Positions 49,233-58,791 of a DNA stretch of 64,000 bases are shown piece by piece. A program made the translations under genes and the position numbers. Each line of letters begins with the position of its first letter. Within the stretch, counting starts at the first letter, position 1. Source of the DNA: Pseudomonas sp. FP2196 (lineage in GTDB: Bacteria > Pseudomonadota > Gammaproteobacteria > Pseudomonadales > Pseudomonadaceae); contig NZ_CP117445.1 of NCBI RefSeq assembly GCF_030687715.1, positions 4,887,501 through 4,951,500 of the forward strand, read 5' to 3'. The notes beneath the pieces were generated by a model, which made no database searches, was not told the DNA's origin, and saw only the letters and a program-made list of their open reading frames with translations.

Positions 49233-50054
49233 TCAGCGCGCAGGAATCAGCAACTCGCGCAATCCACAGACGTGGTCCATCACCTCCCCCGGCAACTTCA
49301 ACCGCTGATCATCCAGATAGCGATAATCCTTGCGCGCAATCTCCAACTGGCTGAAATCCAGCTCAACCGTGAACTGTCCTTCCTCGCGCCCCGCCTCGAA
49401 CAACACTGTCCCCAGCGGATCGACCAGCGCGCTGCCGCCGGCAAACATCAAACCGTCATCCCCCGCCTCCACGCGATTGACCATCAGCGCGAACGCTTGA
49501 TTCTCCTGGGCACGCGCGGTGATCGCGGTGCGGTGAGTCGGACCGTAAGGGTCCATGTTGCCGTTGGTCACGATCAGCAACTCGGCGCCCAGTTGTGCCA
49601 GGGCTCGGGCAGTTTCCGGAAACTCGATGTCGTAGCAGATCAGCAGCCCCACCCGTACACCGTTCCACAGGCAAGTGGCAAAACGGTCACCGGCTTCGAA
49701 CACACCACGATCCGACGCCCACAGATGCGTCTTGCGATATTTCAGGGCGATGCCATCAGGGGTGATCAGCAGCGTGGTGTTGTAGAAGCGTCCGTTGTCG
49801 TTCTCGGCCATGCCGATCACCACGGCGATGCGGCGTTCGCGAGCCGCCGCAAGCACCGCGCTGACGGTCGGGCCGTCCAGCGCTTCGGATGTTTGCGCAA
49901 CGGTTTCGGCCGTCGGAAAGCCCATCAAGTGCGTTTCCGGAAACACGATCAGTTGCGTGTCGGCGGCACAAGCCGCAATTGCCGCCAGGGCTCGTTCGAG
50001 GTTGTAGGCAGTGCCATTGTCACGGCCCGCCAATTGGGCGAGTTCGACTTTCAT
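49233..50054 (-). CDS. Carbon-nitrogen hydrolase, nitrilase superfamily
   Basis: 273 residues from ATG 50054 (MKVELAQLAGRDNG). The Glu-Lys-Cys triad is in place: Glu in IVFPETHLMGF, Lys in LKYRKTHLW and Cys in LLICYDIEFPE. Likely an amidase or N-carbamoyl-amine hydrolase; the neighbouring PuuP-like permease hints at polyamine or amine breakdown, but the evidence is thin. The longer frame adds 26 codons without family support. Confidence 0.88.
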   Translation of the reverse strand: MKVELAQLAGRDNGTAYNLERALAAIAACAADTQLIVFPETHLMGFPTAETVAQTSEALDGPTVSAVLAAARERRIAVVIGMAENDNGRFYNTTLLITPDGIALKYRKTHLWASDRGVFEAGDRFATCLWNGVRVGLLICYDIEFPETARALAQLGAELLIVTNGNMDPYGPTHRTAITARAQENQAFALMVNRVEAGDDGLMFAGGSALVDPLGTVLFEAGREEGQFTVELDFSQLEIARKDYRYLDDQRLKLPGEVMDHVCGLRELLIPAR

Positions 50055-50179
50055 GAGGTGTCCTTGTTCGATTGGCCGGGCGCTGAAAGATTGCCCGGTG
50101 CCTGTCTGTGGGCCAGTATGCGCAGCAAGCAACCGGCCAGGGAATCACGCGGCCGGGGTAACCCGATAGGGGTAGATCG

Positions 50180-50980
50180 ATGACACTTTCGTTTGACGAC
50201 ATCACCTGGCACCGCGCCGTCGGGCAATTGATCGATGCGCTGGACAAGCCGAATTTCTGGGCACAACTGGTGCGCCTGCTCGATCAGTACGTGCCGTTCG
50301 ATAGCTGGGTGGCGCTGCTGTTCAGCGCCGATCAGCACCCGCAAGTCTTCGCCGAATGCCCAGGTGAAGACGGCAGTCCTGATCAGTTGTTCCAGGATTA
50401 CCTGCGCGGTCTGTACCTGCTCGATCCGTTCTACATCGCCTGCCGCGAGCAATCGCGCACCGGGTTGTACCGCCTGTCGGAGGTCGCGCCGGAGCATTTC
50501 GAACTGACCGAGTATTACCAGCGATACTTTCGTCTGAATGTGGTGGCCGACGAAATCCAGTTCAATTGTCAGCTCGAAGGCGAGCGCACGTTGTGCCTGT
50601 CACTGGGCAGTGAAAAACGTTTCACTGGCGAGCAGATCGCGTTGCTGTCATTGATCCAGCCATGGGTACTCGGCCTGTTGCGCCAGCGCCTGCCTTACGA
50701 AATCAACGAAACCGTGGCCCTCGCCACCTCACCTGCTCCGGCGGATTGGCGGGTGCAACTGGAGGCTTCGGTGCAACAACTCAAGGGCGCGCACCTGACC
50801 GCCCGGGAACTGGATGTCGGCCGTTTGATGCTCAGCGGTTGCTCCAGTAAAGAAATCGCTCGTAAGCTGGAAATCTCCGTAGAAACCGTGAAAGTCCATA
50901 AGAAACACATGTACAGCAAGCTGGGGATCAAGTCCCAGTCAGAGCTGTTTTCGATATTTCTACAGGCGCAGAACGCCTGA
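50180..50980 (+). CDS. LuxR-type transcriptional regulator
   Basis: 266 residues. The C-terminal GerE/LuxR helix-turn-helix is clear (LTARELDVGRLMLSGCSSKEIARKLEISVETVKVHKKHMYSKLGI). The N-terminal 190 residues (WVALLFSADQHPQVFAECPG) do not show the acyl-homoserine-lactone binding set or a receiver aspartate that I can recognise. Divergent from the nitrilase-family gene, which it may regulate. Confidence 0.85.
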   Translation: MTLSFDDITWHRAVGQLIDALDKPNFWAQLVRLLDQYVPFDSWVALLFSADQHPQVFAECPGEDGSPDQLFQDYLRGLYLLDPFYIACREQSRTGLYRLSEVAPEHFELTEYYQRYFRLNVVADEIQFNCQLEGERTLCLSLGSEKRFTGEQIALLSLIQPWVLGLLRQRLPYEINETVALATSPAPADWRVQLEASVQQLKGAHLTARELDVGRLMLSGCSSKEIARKLEISVETVKVHKKHMYSKLGIKSQSELFSIFLQAQNA

Positions 50981-51001
50981 ACATTTAGTGGAGAGACTTT
51001 T

Positions 51002-51090
51002 TGTGGGAGCGAGCCTGCTCGCGATTGCGTCGTATCAGACAATAATTTTTCTACTGACAGGCCGCTATCGCGAGCAGGCTCGCTCCCACA
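51002..51090. repeat. Inverted REP pair (GAGCAGGCTC type)
   Basis: TGTGGGAGCGAGCCTGCTCG faces its complement ending at 51090, some 40 bases apart. Same family as 10073-10149. It probably ends the luxR-type gene transcript. Confidence 0.88.
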
Positions 51091-51152
51091 GGGATTTTGC
51101 ACATCCCCTGGTCCCTCGCTGAAAACAACTGAGTCCGAACCAAGGAAACCGT

Positions 51153-52772
51153 ATGAGCCTGTCACTCCTGAGCCGCTACGCCTTCTTTGCCGTCTGCGTG
51201 ATTTTCACCCTCGCCAGCCTGCCATTTCTCGACCATGACTGGCTGTGGCCGATCACCGCCGTCACCGGCGTATTGAGCCTGCTGGGGCTGTTCGATCTGC
51301 TGCAGAGTCCGCACGCGGTGCGCCGCAATTACCCGATCCTCGGCAACATCCGTTATCTGGTCGAAGGCATCCGCCCGGAGATCCGCCAGTACCTGCTCGA
51401 ATCCGACAGCGACGCCCTGCCCTTCTCCCGCGCTCAGCGTTCGCTGGTGTATTCGCGGGCGAAGAATGAAAGCGCCGACAAGCCATTCGGCACGCTGATC
51501 GATGTCTATCAGTCCGGCTTCGAATTCATCGGCCACTCGATGCGCCCGGCGCCATTGAGCGACCCGAGCAGTTTCCGCGTCACCGTCGGCGGCCCGCAGT
51601 GCACTCAGCCGTACTCGGCGTCGGTGTTCAACATTTCGGCGATGAGCTTCGGCTCGCTCAGTGCCAACGCCATTCGCGCATTGAATCAGGGTGCAAAGCT
51701 GGGCAACTTCGCCCATGACACCGGCGAAGGCAGCATCAGCCCGTATCACCGCGAACACGGCGGCGACCTGACTTGGGAGCTGGGCAGCGGCTACTTCGGG
51801 TGCCGCACCAGCGACGGCCGATTCGACCCGGAACGCTTCGCCGCTCAGGCACAGAATCCGCAAGTGCGAATGATCGAAATCAAGATGAGCCAGGGCGCCA
51901 AACCCGGCCACGGCGGAATCCTGCCCAAGCACAAAGTCACCCAGGAAATCGCCGATACCCGCGGCATCATGATGGGCGAAGACTGCATCTCGCCGTCACG
52001 CCACAGCGCGTTTTCCACGCCGCTGGAGATGATGCAGTTCATCCAGCAATTGCGTGAACTGTCCGGCGGCAAACCGGTGGGCTTCAAGTTCTGCCTCGGC
52101 CATCCGTGGGAGTTCATGGGCATCGCCAAAGCCATGCTGGAAACCGGCATTCTCCCGGATTTCATCGTGGTCGACGGCAAGGAAGGTGGTACCGGTGCGG
52201 CGCCGGTTGAGTTCACCGACCACATCGGCGTGCCGATGCGCGAAGGCTTGCTGTTTGTACACAACACCCTGGTCGGCCTGAATCTGCGCGACAAGATCAA
52301 ACTCGGCGCCAGCGGCAAGATCGTCAGCGCCTTCGACATCGCCAGCGTCCTGGCCATCGGCGCCGACTGGGCCAACTCGGCACGCGGCTTCATGTTCGCC
52401 ATCGGCTGCATCCAGTCGCAGTCCTGCCACACCAACAAATGCCCGACCGGCGTCGCCACACAGGATGCCTTGCGCCAACGCGCACTGGTCGTGCCGGACA
52501 AAGCGCAGCGCGTGTTCAACTTCCACCGCAACACGTTGAAGGCCTTGGCTGAAATGCTCGCGGCGGCCGGGCTGGAACATCCATCGCAACTGTCGGCCAA
52601 GCATCTGGTACGACGCATGTCGGCAACCGAAATCAAACTGTTCTCGCAGCTGCATGTGTTTTTGAAACCGGGGGAATTGCTCACCGGAGAAGTGAACGGC
52701 GAGTTTTATTCGCGGATGTGGCAGATGGCGCGGGCGGACAGTTTTGAGCCGAGCGAGGTAGTTGCGGCTTAA
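51153..52772 (+). CDS. FMN-binding glutamate-synthase-like protein
   Basis: 539 residues. N-terminal hydrophobic segments (about 5-25 and 30-48) suggest membrane anchoring. A glutamate-synthase large-subunit-type FMN barrel follows: MSFGSLSANAIRALNQGA, SQGAKPGHGGILP, VDGKEGGTGAAP and the Fe-S-like CIQSQSCHTNKCPTGVA. The glutaminase domain and partner subunit of true GltB are absent, so it is probably not the assimilatory enzyme. The reaction is unknown. AAGGAA precedes ATG 51153. Confidence 0.88.
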   Translation: MSLSLLSRYAFFAVCVIFTLASLPFLDHDWLWPITAVTGVLSLLGLFDLLQSPHAVRRNYPILGNIRYLVEGIRPEIRQYLLESDSDALPFSRAQRSLVYSRAKNESADKPFGTLIDVYQSGFEFIGHSMRPAPLSDPSSFRVTVGGPQCTQPYSASVFNISAMSFGSLSANAIRALNQGAKLGNFAHDTGEGSISPYHREHGGDLTWELGSGYFGCRTSDGRFDPERFAAQAQNPQVRMIEIKMSQGAKPGHGGILPKHKVTQEIADTRGIMMGEDCISPSRHSAFSTPLEMMQFIQQLRELSGGKPVGFKFCLGHPWEFMGIAKAMLETGILPDFIVVDGKEGGTGAAPVEFTDHIGVPMREGLLFVHNTLVGLNLRDKIKLGASGKIVSAFDIASVLAIGADWANSARGFMFAIGCIQSQSCHTNKCPTGVATQDALRQRALVVPDKAQRVFNFHRNTLKALAEMLAAAGLEHPSQLSAKHLVRRMSATEIKLFSQLHVFLKPGELLTGEVNGEFYSRMWQMARADSFEPSEVVAA

Positions 52773-52809
52773 ATGTTGATAGCGCCAGCCTGAACTTCAG
52801 ACTGGCGCA

Positions 52810-53172
52810 TCAGGCAGCGTTTTTGCGAAACAACACAAACCGGAAAAAGCAGTACCCCAACACAAGATTCAGCAACGAAAAAGAAGCCACGGTCGCCAGC
52901 CCGGGAAGGTCACGGGCATCAGCAATCAGGCCCACGCCGAAACTCACGGCGCCCATCAGGCCGATGAACATCAGGTAAACGAACACCGATGTTTCTCGCT
53001 CGAACGTGTAAAGCGCATTCACGTAAAACGAGAATGCCGCGGCCACACAGAACGCCGCAAAATTACTGGCTGCCTGATCGAAGCCGACCGCGGTGCGAAG
53101 CACGAAAAATATTTGCCAGTGGATAAGTGCATCGGCCACACCGATCACGCTCGTTGCAGAAAATCCTTTCAT
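52810..53172 (-). CDS. GtrA-family membrane protein
   Basis: 120 residues from ATG 53172, where AAGGA is six bases upstream; ATG 53178 is directly on the ribosome site. Four hydrophobic helices, with NFAAFCVAAAFSFYVNALYTFE and LNLVLGYCFFRFVLF typical of GtrA, a putative flippase for lipid-linked sugars. No glycosyltransferase is adjacent, so this is an orphan copy. Confidence 0.85.
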   Translation of the reverse strand: MKGFSATSVIGVADALIHWQIFFVLRTAVGFDQAASNFAAFCVAAAFSFYVNALYTFERETSVFVYLMFIGLMGAVSFGVGLIADARDLPGLATVASFSLLNLVLGYCFFRFVLFRKNAA

Positions 53173-53321
53173 GGCCATTCCTTGCTTGTTCCACTTGGCG
53201 GGCTTTCAAGCTAGGCCATGGCAATGGGCGGGTCTACTGTCAGAAATTACAGGTACGAGTGTTATTCCGACCAATGGTGATGTGAGTTTCATCCGTGCAG
53301 CGACCGCGTATCTCCCATAAA

Positions 53322-53349
53322 AAAGCCCCGATCTCTCGACCGGGGCTTT
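53322..53349 (-). terminator. Terminator of the AroP/ProY-type permease
   Basis: AAAGCCCCG / CGGGGCTTT stem with a T-run on the minus strand, 20 bases past the permease stop. Confidence 0.85.
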
Positions 53350-53369
53350 GGTGTATCAACATCTATGGT

Positions 53370-54791
53370 TTACGAAACCGAACGCAGCGCACCTTGCGAC
53401 GCATTGGTCGGTTGCAGCTTGAACACGTAGAACAACAAAGTCAGCAGCACCAGGAACACAGGGCCTACGTAAAGGGCAATGCGCGTGTCCGGGAAGTACG
53501 CCATCAGGCCGACCACCAGCACCAGGAACGCCAGCGCACAGTACGAACTGAGCGGGTAAAGCCACATTTTGTATTTCAGGCCGGCACGTTCGCTGGCGCT
53601 CAGGCCTTTGCGGAATTTCAGTTGCGCCAGCAGGATCATGACCCAGGTCCAGATCGCGCCGAAGGTGGCGATCGACGTCACCCAGACGAAGACTTTTTCC
53701 GGCACCAGATAGTTAAGCAGCACACCCAGCAGCAGCGCGAAAATCGACAGCAGCAGCGCACGACGCGGCACACCGTTGTTCGAGGTTTTGGCAAAACCGG
53801 CCGGGGCCTGGCCGTTCTGCGCCAGGCTGTAGAGCATGCGCCCGGTGCTGAAGATGCCGCCGTTGCAGGACGACAATGCAGCGGTGATCACCACGAAGTT
53901 GATGATGCCGGCGGCGGTCTTGATGCCCAGACGCTCGAAAGTCATCACAAACGGGCTGCCCTGGGTGCCGATTTCGTTCCAAGGATAGATCGACAGGATC
54001 ACGAACAAGGCGCCGACGTAGAACAGCAGAATCCGCCAGAACACCGAGCCGATCGCGTTGGGAATGGTCTTCTGCGGGTTCTTCGCTTCACCGGCGGTCA
54101 GGCCGATCATCTCGACACCCAGGTAGGCGAACATGACCATTTGCAGCGACATCAACACGCCCTGGATGCCGTTGGGCATGAACCCGCCGTGGGCCCACAG
54201 GTTGGAAATCCCCAGCGCCACGCCATCGTTGCCGAAACCGAAAGCGATAATGCCGACGCCGCCGATCACCATGGCGATGATGGTGACGATCTTGATCAGG
54301 GCGAACCAGAATTCGAACTCACCGAAGGCTTTCACCGCGATCAAGTTGATCGAGCCCATGCTGACCAGCGCCGCGAGCGCCCAGATCCAGCGCGGTACGT
54401 CGGGGAACCAGACGCCCATGTACACGGCCACGGCGGTGATTTCCGCGACGCAGGTCACCAGCCACAGGAACCAGTAGTTCCAGCCGGTGAGAAAGCCTGC
54501 CAAGGGGCCGAGATAGTCCTGTGCGTAGCGGCTGAACGAACCAGCCACCGGGTTGTGCACGGCCATTTCGCCGAGGGCGCGCATGATCACAAGGATCGCC
54601 AGACCACCCAGAATGTAGGAAAGCATGATCGCCGGGCCGGCCATTTCAATGGCTTTGGCCGAACCTAGAAACAGACCGACGCCGATACAGGCACCGAGTG
54701 CCATCAGGCGAATATGCCGTTCGCCGAGTTCGCGTTTAAGCGGACCGCCCTGAGCGGTTTCGCCGTGGGGCAGGTGATTGCCAACTGGCAT
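53370..54791 (-). CDS. proY: Amino-acid permease, AroP/ProY family
   Basis: 473 residues, about 12 helices, proton symporter of the AAT family. The start MPVGNHLPHGETAQGGPLKRELGERHIRLMALGACIGVGLFLG resembles ProY; aromatic or histidine permeases are close alternatives, so the symbol is tentative. ATG 54791 is chosen because the family begins shortly before the ERHI segment; the frame runs 43 codons further. Confidence 0.82.
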   Translation of the reverse strand: MPVGNHLPHGETAQGGPLKRELGERHIRLMALGACIGVGLFLGSAKAIEMAGPAIMLSYILGGLAILVIMRALGEMAVHNPVAGSFSRYAQDYLGPLAGFLTGWNYWFLWLVTCVAEITAVAVYMGVWFPDVPRWIWALAALVSMGSINLIAVKAFGEFEFWFALIKIVTIIAMVIGGVGIIAFGFGNDGVALGISNLWAHGGFMPNGIQGVLMSLQMVMFAYLGVEMIGLTAGEAKNPQKTIPNAIGSVFWRILLFYVGALFVILSIYPWNEIGTQGSPFVMTFERLGIKTAAGIINFVVITAALSSCNGGIFSTGRMLYSLAQNGQAPAGFAKTSNNGVPRRALLLSIFALLLGVLLNYLVPEKVFVWVTSIATFGAIWTWVMILLAQLKFRKGLSASERAGLKYKMWLYPLSSYCALAFLVLVVGLMAYFPDTRIALYVGPVFLVLLTLLFYVFKLQPTNASQGALRSVS

Positions 54792-55436
54792 AGGGGTGCA
54801 ACCTCGTCTTGTTATTGGATATGACCACCGAGTGTCGAAGCGTCGGCCGATAGGCGTTGGCTTGTAAGGAAACCGCGCCTGCTTTGTGGGCAAACGCGTC
54901 TTGTAGGAAAAAACCTGCAAGATCAGCGGGGCGTGCAGTATAAAAAGCCTTGGGCAGGTCTTTTCACTCTATAAACCACAACATTCAGCGACAACTCTCG
55001 GCAAAAGCCCGGTTTGCGGAGAGGCATTACCTGTCTTACGCAGGATTATTCACCGCAAAAAAAGGCGCCGAGTATTGCACAGCATTGGTGCATCGTCATG
55101 CCTGGGGTTTGGTGGTATTGCTCTGGCAATGGCTCTACCCCGCGGATCTGTCCGGGGTTCCTGTGTGGCGAGGGGATTTATCCCCGATGGCCTGCGCATC
55201 AGGCCCAAACACAGAGATTGCGGTTTGTCTGAATAATCGAGTGGCGGATTGTGGGGCTGCTTCTCAGCCCATCGGGGATAAATCCCCTCGCCACAGATAA
55301 ATCCCTCTATCACAAGCGTCAAGGCAGGTATTCACTTCAGATTTATTCAGTAATCCCCTCTCCCCAACCCTTCACAATTTTTTCACCACCGCCAACCACC
55401 GTCTAAGCTTCAGACAAGTCCGATCAATCTGCGTGA
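54792..55436. other. Intergenic region between proY-like gene and penicillin-binding protein gene
   Basis: 645 bases. It contains the permease promoter side, an inverted repeat pair (55164-55295) and a pyrimidine-rich stretch just before the PBP gene. No credible gene is seen. Confidence 0.6.
55164..55295. repeat. Inverted pair of GGGGATTTATCCCC-type repeats
   Basis: TGTGGCGAGGGGATTTATCC at the left and its complement ending at 55295, with a REP-like centre. Same family as 20613-20733. Confidence 0.85.
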
Positions 55437-58400
55437 ATGGATCAATCGACTATGGGCGCTTTGTGGCAAACCGATTCGAGTAAAGCCGTGGTTCCGACTG
55501 AACGTATGGATGATCAAGCGCCTGCCCCTGAAAAAACCCGCCGCAGACGGCATGGGTGGAAGGCTTTCTGGTTGTTACTGCTGATTATCGCGATCGTGGT
55601 AGGGCTGGCGGCTGCCAAGGAGATGCGCACCTCGCGTTTCCAGTCTCGTGAACTCAGCCAGTACGCCGCGTCCCTGACCTATAAGCTTGAACCGGGGCCG
55701 AGCGAAGCGATTCGTTATCCCGGCAACGGGCCTTTTGATTTGCGCCTGGGTTACAGCTCCCTCGATGAGTTCCTGCCGCGCTTGCTCAAGCGCAATTACG
55801 TCGTCACCGAACAGACCCGTTTTTCGCCCGCCCTGCTCAGCTACACCGACAAAGGCCTGTTCGTGCCTTATTCGGAGAAGATTCAGGCCGGGCTGTCGAT
55901 CACCGATTGCCGGGCCGCGCCGTTGTACAAATACAACTATCCGCAACAACTGTATTCAACCTTCGCGGCCATTCCGCCGGTGGTAGTCAGCAGTCTGCTG
56001 TTCATCGAGAACCGCTTTCTGCTCGACCCCAAGCAACCCTTGGCCAACCCGGCGGTGGACTGGCCACGGTTCGGCATGGCCGCGTGGTCGCAAGTGGCGA
56101 AGTTGCTGCGCTTGCCGGGGCAGTCGGCCGGCGGCAGCACCTTGGCAACGCAGTTGGAAAAGTACCGGCATTCGCCTGAGGGCCTGACGGTGTCCGGCGC
56201 CGAGAAGATCCGCCAGATGATTTCCGCCAGCGTGCGCGCCTATCAGCCCGGCCCGCAAACCCTCGACGCACGGCAAAATATCATTCGCGACTACCTCAAC
56301 AGCGTGCCATTGTCGGCGGTGCCGGGCCACGGCGAAGTGCATGGCATGGCCGAAGGTTTGCGGGTCTGGTACGGGACAGATTTCAACAAGGCCAACGAAC
56401 AGCTGAACAGCCCGGCAACCGATCCGAAGACCATGGCCGACAAAGGCCTGGCCCTGCGCGAAATGCTTTCGTTGATGATCGCCCAGCGGCGCCCGTCGTA
56501 TTACCTGACCAAGGGCCGCGAAGAACTCGCCGACCTCACCGACAGTCACTTGCGCCTGCTCAAGCAAAGCGGCGTTATCGACAGTGCTCTGGCCGATGCC
56601 GCATTGGCCAGCACGGTCAGCTACCGCGACTGGCAGACCCAACCGACAATTCAACCCATCGAGACCAACAAAGGCATCAGCGTGGCACGCAGCCGTCTGG
56701 CGAGCATGCTCAATCGTCCGCTGTACGATCTCGACCGCCTCGACCTTTCCGCCACCAGCACCCTGCAGGGCGACCTGCAAACCCAGGCCACCGCCTACCT
56801 GAAGAAACTCGCCGACCCGGCGTATGCCGCGGAAATCGGCCTGCTCGGCGAACGTCTGCTGACGCCCACCAGTACCACTCAAGTGCGCTACAGCTTCACC
56901 TTGTTCGAACTGACCCCGGACGGCTCTCGGGTGCGGGTGCAGACCGACAGCACCGACCAGCCCTTCGACATCAACGAAGGCAGCAAACTGGAACTGGGCT
57001 CGACGGCCAAGATGCGCGTGCTCACCACCTACCTGCAAATCATCGCCGAGTTGCACGACAAGTACGGCGCCATGAGCGCCCCGGAACTGAAGAAAGTCGA
57101 CATCCCCGATCAGGATCGCCTCAGCCGCTGGGTGATCGACTACCTGATCGAGAACAAGGATCACGACCTGTCGAAGATGCTCGGCGCGGCACTGGATCGC
57201 AAATACTCGGCCAGCCCCGGCGAAGCGTTTTTCACCGGCGGCGGATTGCACACGTTTAACAACTTTCGCAAGGAAGACAACGGCCGCCTGCCGACCCTGC
57301 GCGATGCCCTGCGTGAATCGATCAACTTGCCGTTCATTCGCCTGATGCGCGATGTGGTCCGCTACGTCACCTACTCCGGCCCCAACAGCAGCGCCGAGTT
57401 GCTCAAGGACGACCGCGACCCGCGACGCCAGGAATACCTGGCCAGTTTCGCTGACCGCGAAGGCACCTCGTTCCTGCTCAAGTTCTGGAAAAAATACAAA
57501 AACAAGAACACCCAGGCACGCCTCGACACGTTCCTCGACGGTATGCGTCCGACGCCGATTCGCATGGCGGCCGTGCACCGTTATCTGTTGCCGAACGCCG
57601 GTCAGGAAGACTTCAACAGTTTCGTGCGCTCCCATCTGAAGGGCGCCAAGGTCACCGAGAAGCTCACCGACGATCGCCTGATCAGGCTCTACGATTCCTA
57701 TGGCCCGGGCAGCTACGACCTGCCGGATCAGGGCTTCATCGCCAAGGTGCATCCACTGGATCTGTGGCTGATGGGCTATCTGCTGAACAACCCGGACGCG
57801 ACGTTCACCCAGATCGTCAAGGCCAGTCATTTCGAGCGTCAGGAAGTCTACAGCTGGCTGTTCAAAAGCAAGCACAAGGGCGCCCGTGACAGCCGCATCC
57901 GCACCATGCTCGAGATCGAGGCGTTCCTGGAGATTCACCAGCGCTGGCAGCAAGTCGGCTACCCGTTCGATCACCTGGTGCCATCGCTGGCCACCGCCAT
58001 CGGCAGCTCCGGCGACCGTCCCGCCGCCCTGGCCGAGTTGATCGGCACCATCCTCAACGATGGCGTGCGCATGCCGACGCTGCGTATCGACAGCCTGCAT
58101 TTTGCCGCCGATACACCTTATGAAACCCGGCTGGTCAATGACCCCAACGTCGGCAAACGAGTGATGCCGTCCGAAGTCGCCAACGCCATGCGCGAAGCCC
58201 TTTCGCAGGTGGTGGACGCCGGTACTGCAAAACGTGTTTCCGGCAGTTTCAAACTGGCGGATGGCAACCCACTGGCCATGGGTGGCAAGACCGGTACCGG
58301 CGACAACCGGATCGAGGCCATCGGTTCGGGCGGACGCATCCTCAGTTCGAAGTCGATCAACCGCACGGCGACCTTCGTGTTCTTCATCGGCGACCACCAT

Positions 58401-58598
58401 TTCGGCACCCTGACCGCGTTCGTGCCGGGGCGCTCGGCCGAGAACTTCAAATTCACCTCGGCCCTGCCGGTGCAGGTGCTCAAGGGTATGGCGCCGATTC
58501 TCACGCCGTATTTGCAACCCGGCAGCGACTCGCAATGCCGCCCGGCAGAATCGCCTGCGGTGGCGATGCTCGACCAGGCGCACGCTGCTGCGAGGTAA
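55437..58598 (+). CDS. Divergent class A penicillin-binding protein (GT51 plus transpeptidase)
   Basis: 1,053 residues. Cytoplasmic N-terminus, one membrane helix (about 42-61), GT51 domain with Glu191 in FIENRFLL and GGSTLATQLEKYRHSPEG. The usual ED-x2-F-x2-H-x-G reads EN-RF and lacks the His. The transpeptidase has Ser522-T-A-Lys525, Ser628-I-Asn630 and Lys951-T-G-T. About 120 residues between the second and third motifs (RLIRLYDSYGPGSYDLPDQG ... ) are unlike common PBP1a/1b. It probably acts on periplasmic peptidoglycan in a special role. Alone in its transcription unit. Confidence 0.82.
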   Translation: MDQSTMGALWQTDSSKAVVPTERMDDQAPAPEKTRRRRHGWKAFWLLLLIIAIVVGLAAAKEMRTSRFQSRELSQYAASLTYKLEPGPSEAIRYPGNGPFDLRLGYSSLDEFLPRLLKRNYVVTEQTRFSPALLSYTDKGLFVPYSEKIQAGLSITDCRAAPLYKYNYPQQLYSTFAAIPPVVVSSLLFIENRFLLDPKQPLANPAVDWPRFGMAAWSQVAKLLRLPGQSAGGSTLATQLEKYRHSPEGLTVSGAEKIRQMISASVRAYQPGPQTLDARQNIIRDYLNSVPLSAVPGHGEVHGMAEGLRVWYGTDFNKANEQLNSPATDPKTMADKGLALREMLSLMIAQRRPSYYLTKGREELADLTDSHLRLLKQSGVIDSALADAALASTVSYRDWQTQPTIQPIETNKGISVARSRLASMLNRPLYDLDRLDLSATSTLQGDLQTQATAYLKKLADPAYAAEIGLLGERLLTPTSTTQVRYSFTLFELTPDGSRVRVQTDSTDQPFDINEGSKLELGSTAKMRVLTTYLQIIAELHDKYGAMSAPELKKVDIPDQDRLSRWVIDYLIENKDHDLSKMLGAALDRKYSASPGEAFFTGGGLHTFNNFRKEDNGRLPTLRDALRESINLPFIRLMRDVVRYVTYSGPNSSAELLKDDRDPRRQEYLASFADREGTSFLLKFWKKYKNKNTQARLDTFLDGMRPTPIRMAAVHRYLLPNAGQEDFNSFVRSHLKGAKVTEKLTDDRLIRLYDSYGPGSYDLPDQGFIAKVHPLDLWLMGYLLNNPDATFTQIVKASHFERQEVYSWLFKSKHKGARDSRIRTMLEIEAFLEIHQRWQQVGYPFDHLVPSLATAIGSSGDRPAALAELIGTILNDGVRMPTLRIDSLHFAADTPYETRLVNDPNVGKRVMPSEVANAMREALSQVVDAGTAKRVSGSFKLADGNPLAMGGKTGTGDNRIEAIGSGGRILSSKSINRTATFVFFIGDHHFGTLTAFVPGRSAENFKFTSALPVQVLKGMAPILTPYLQPGSDSQCRPAESPAVAMLDQAHAAAR

Positions 58599-58791
58599 CA
58601 AATCGTGTCAGTTATTTCTGATTCAGGATGGCGATTTTTCTTCGATTCGGGTGGTATTTATATATTTTTCAGATTCGAATTCTCGCCGGGTTAGCGACCA
58701 TTCGTACCGTTTGAACCCCGATCTTTGAACTTTTGTTTTGACCCCTTGCGGGTAGGCTGATCATCCCTAAAACAATCAAGGATGATTGGCC

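Noticed and set aside
53295..54668. 457-codon plus-strand open frame opposite the ProY-like permease
   Set aside because: Shadow with His/Gln/Arg/Asp-rich composition; the permease strand has helices and family motifs.
55956..58601. 881-codon open frame on the minus strand
   Set aside because: Antisense shadow of the penicillin-binding protein gene, whose STAK, SIN and KTGT motifs show which strand is coding.
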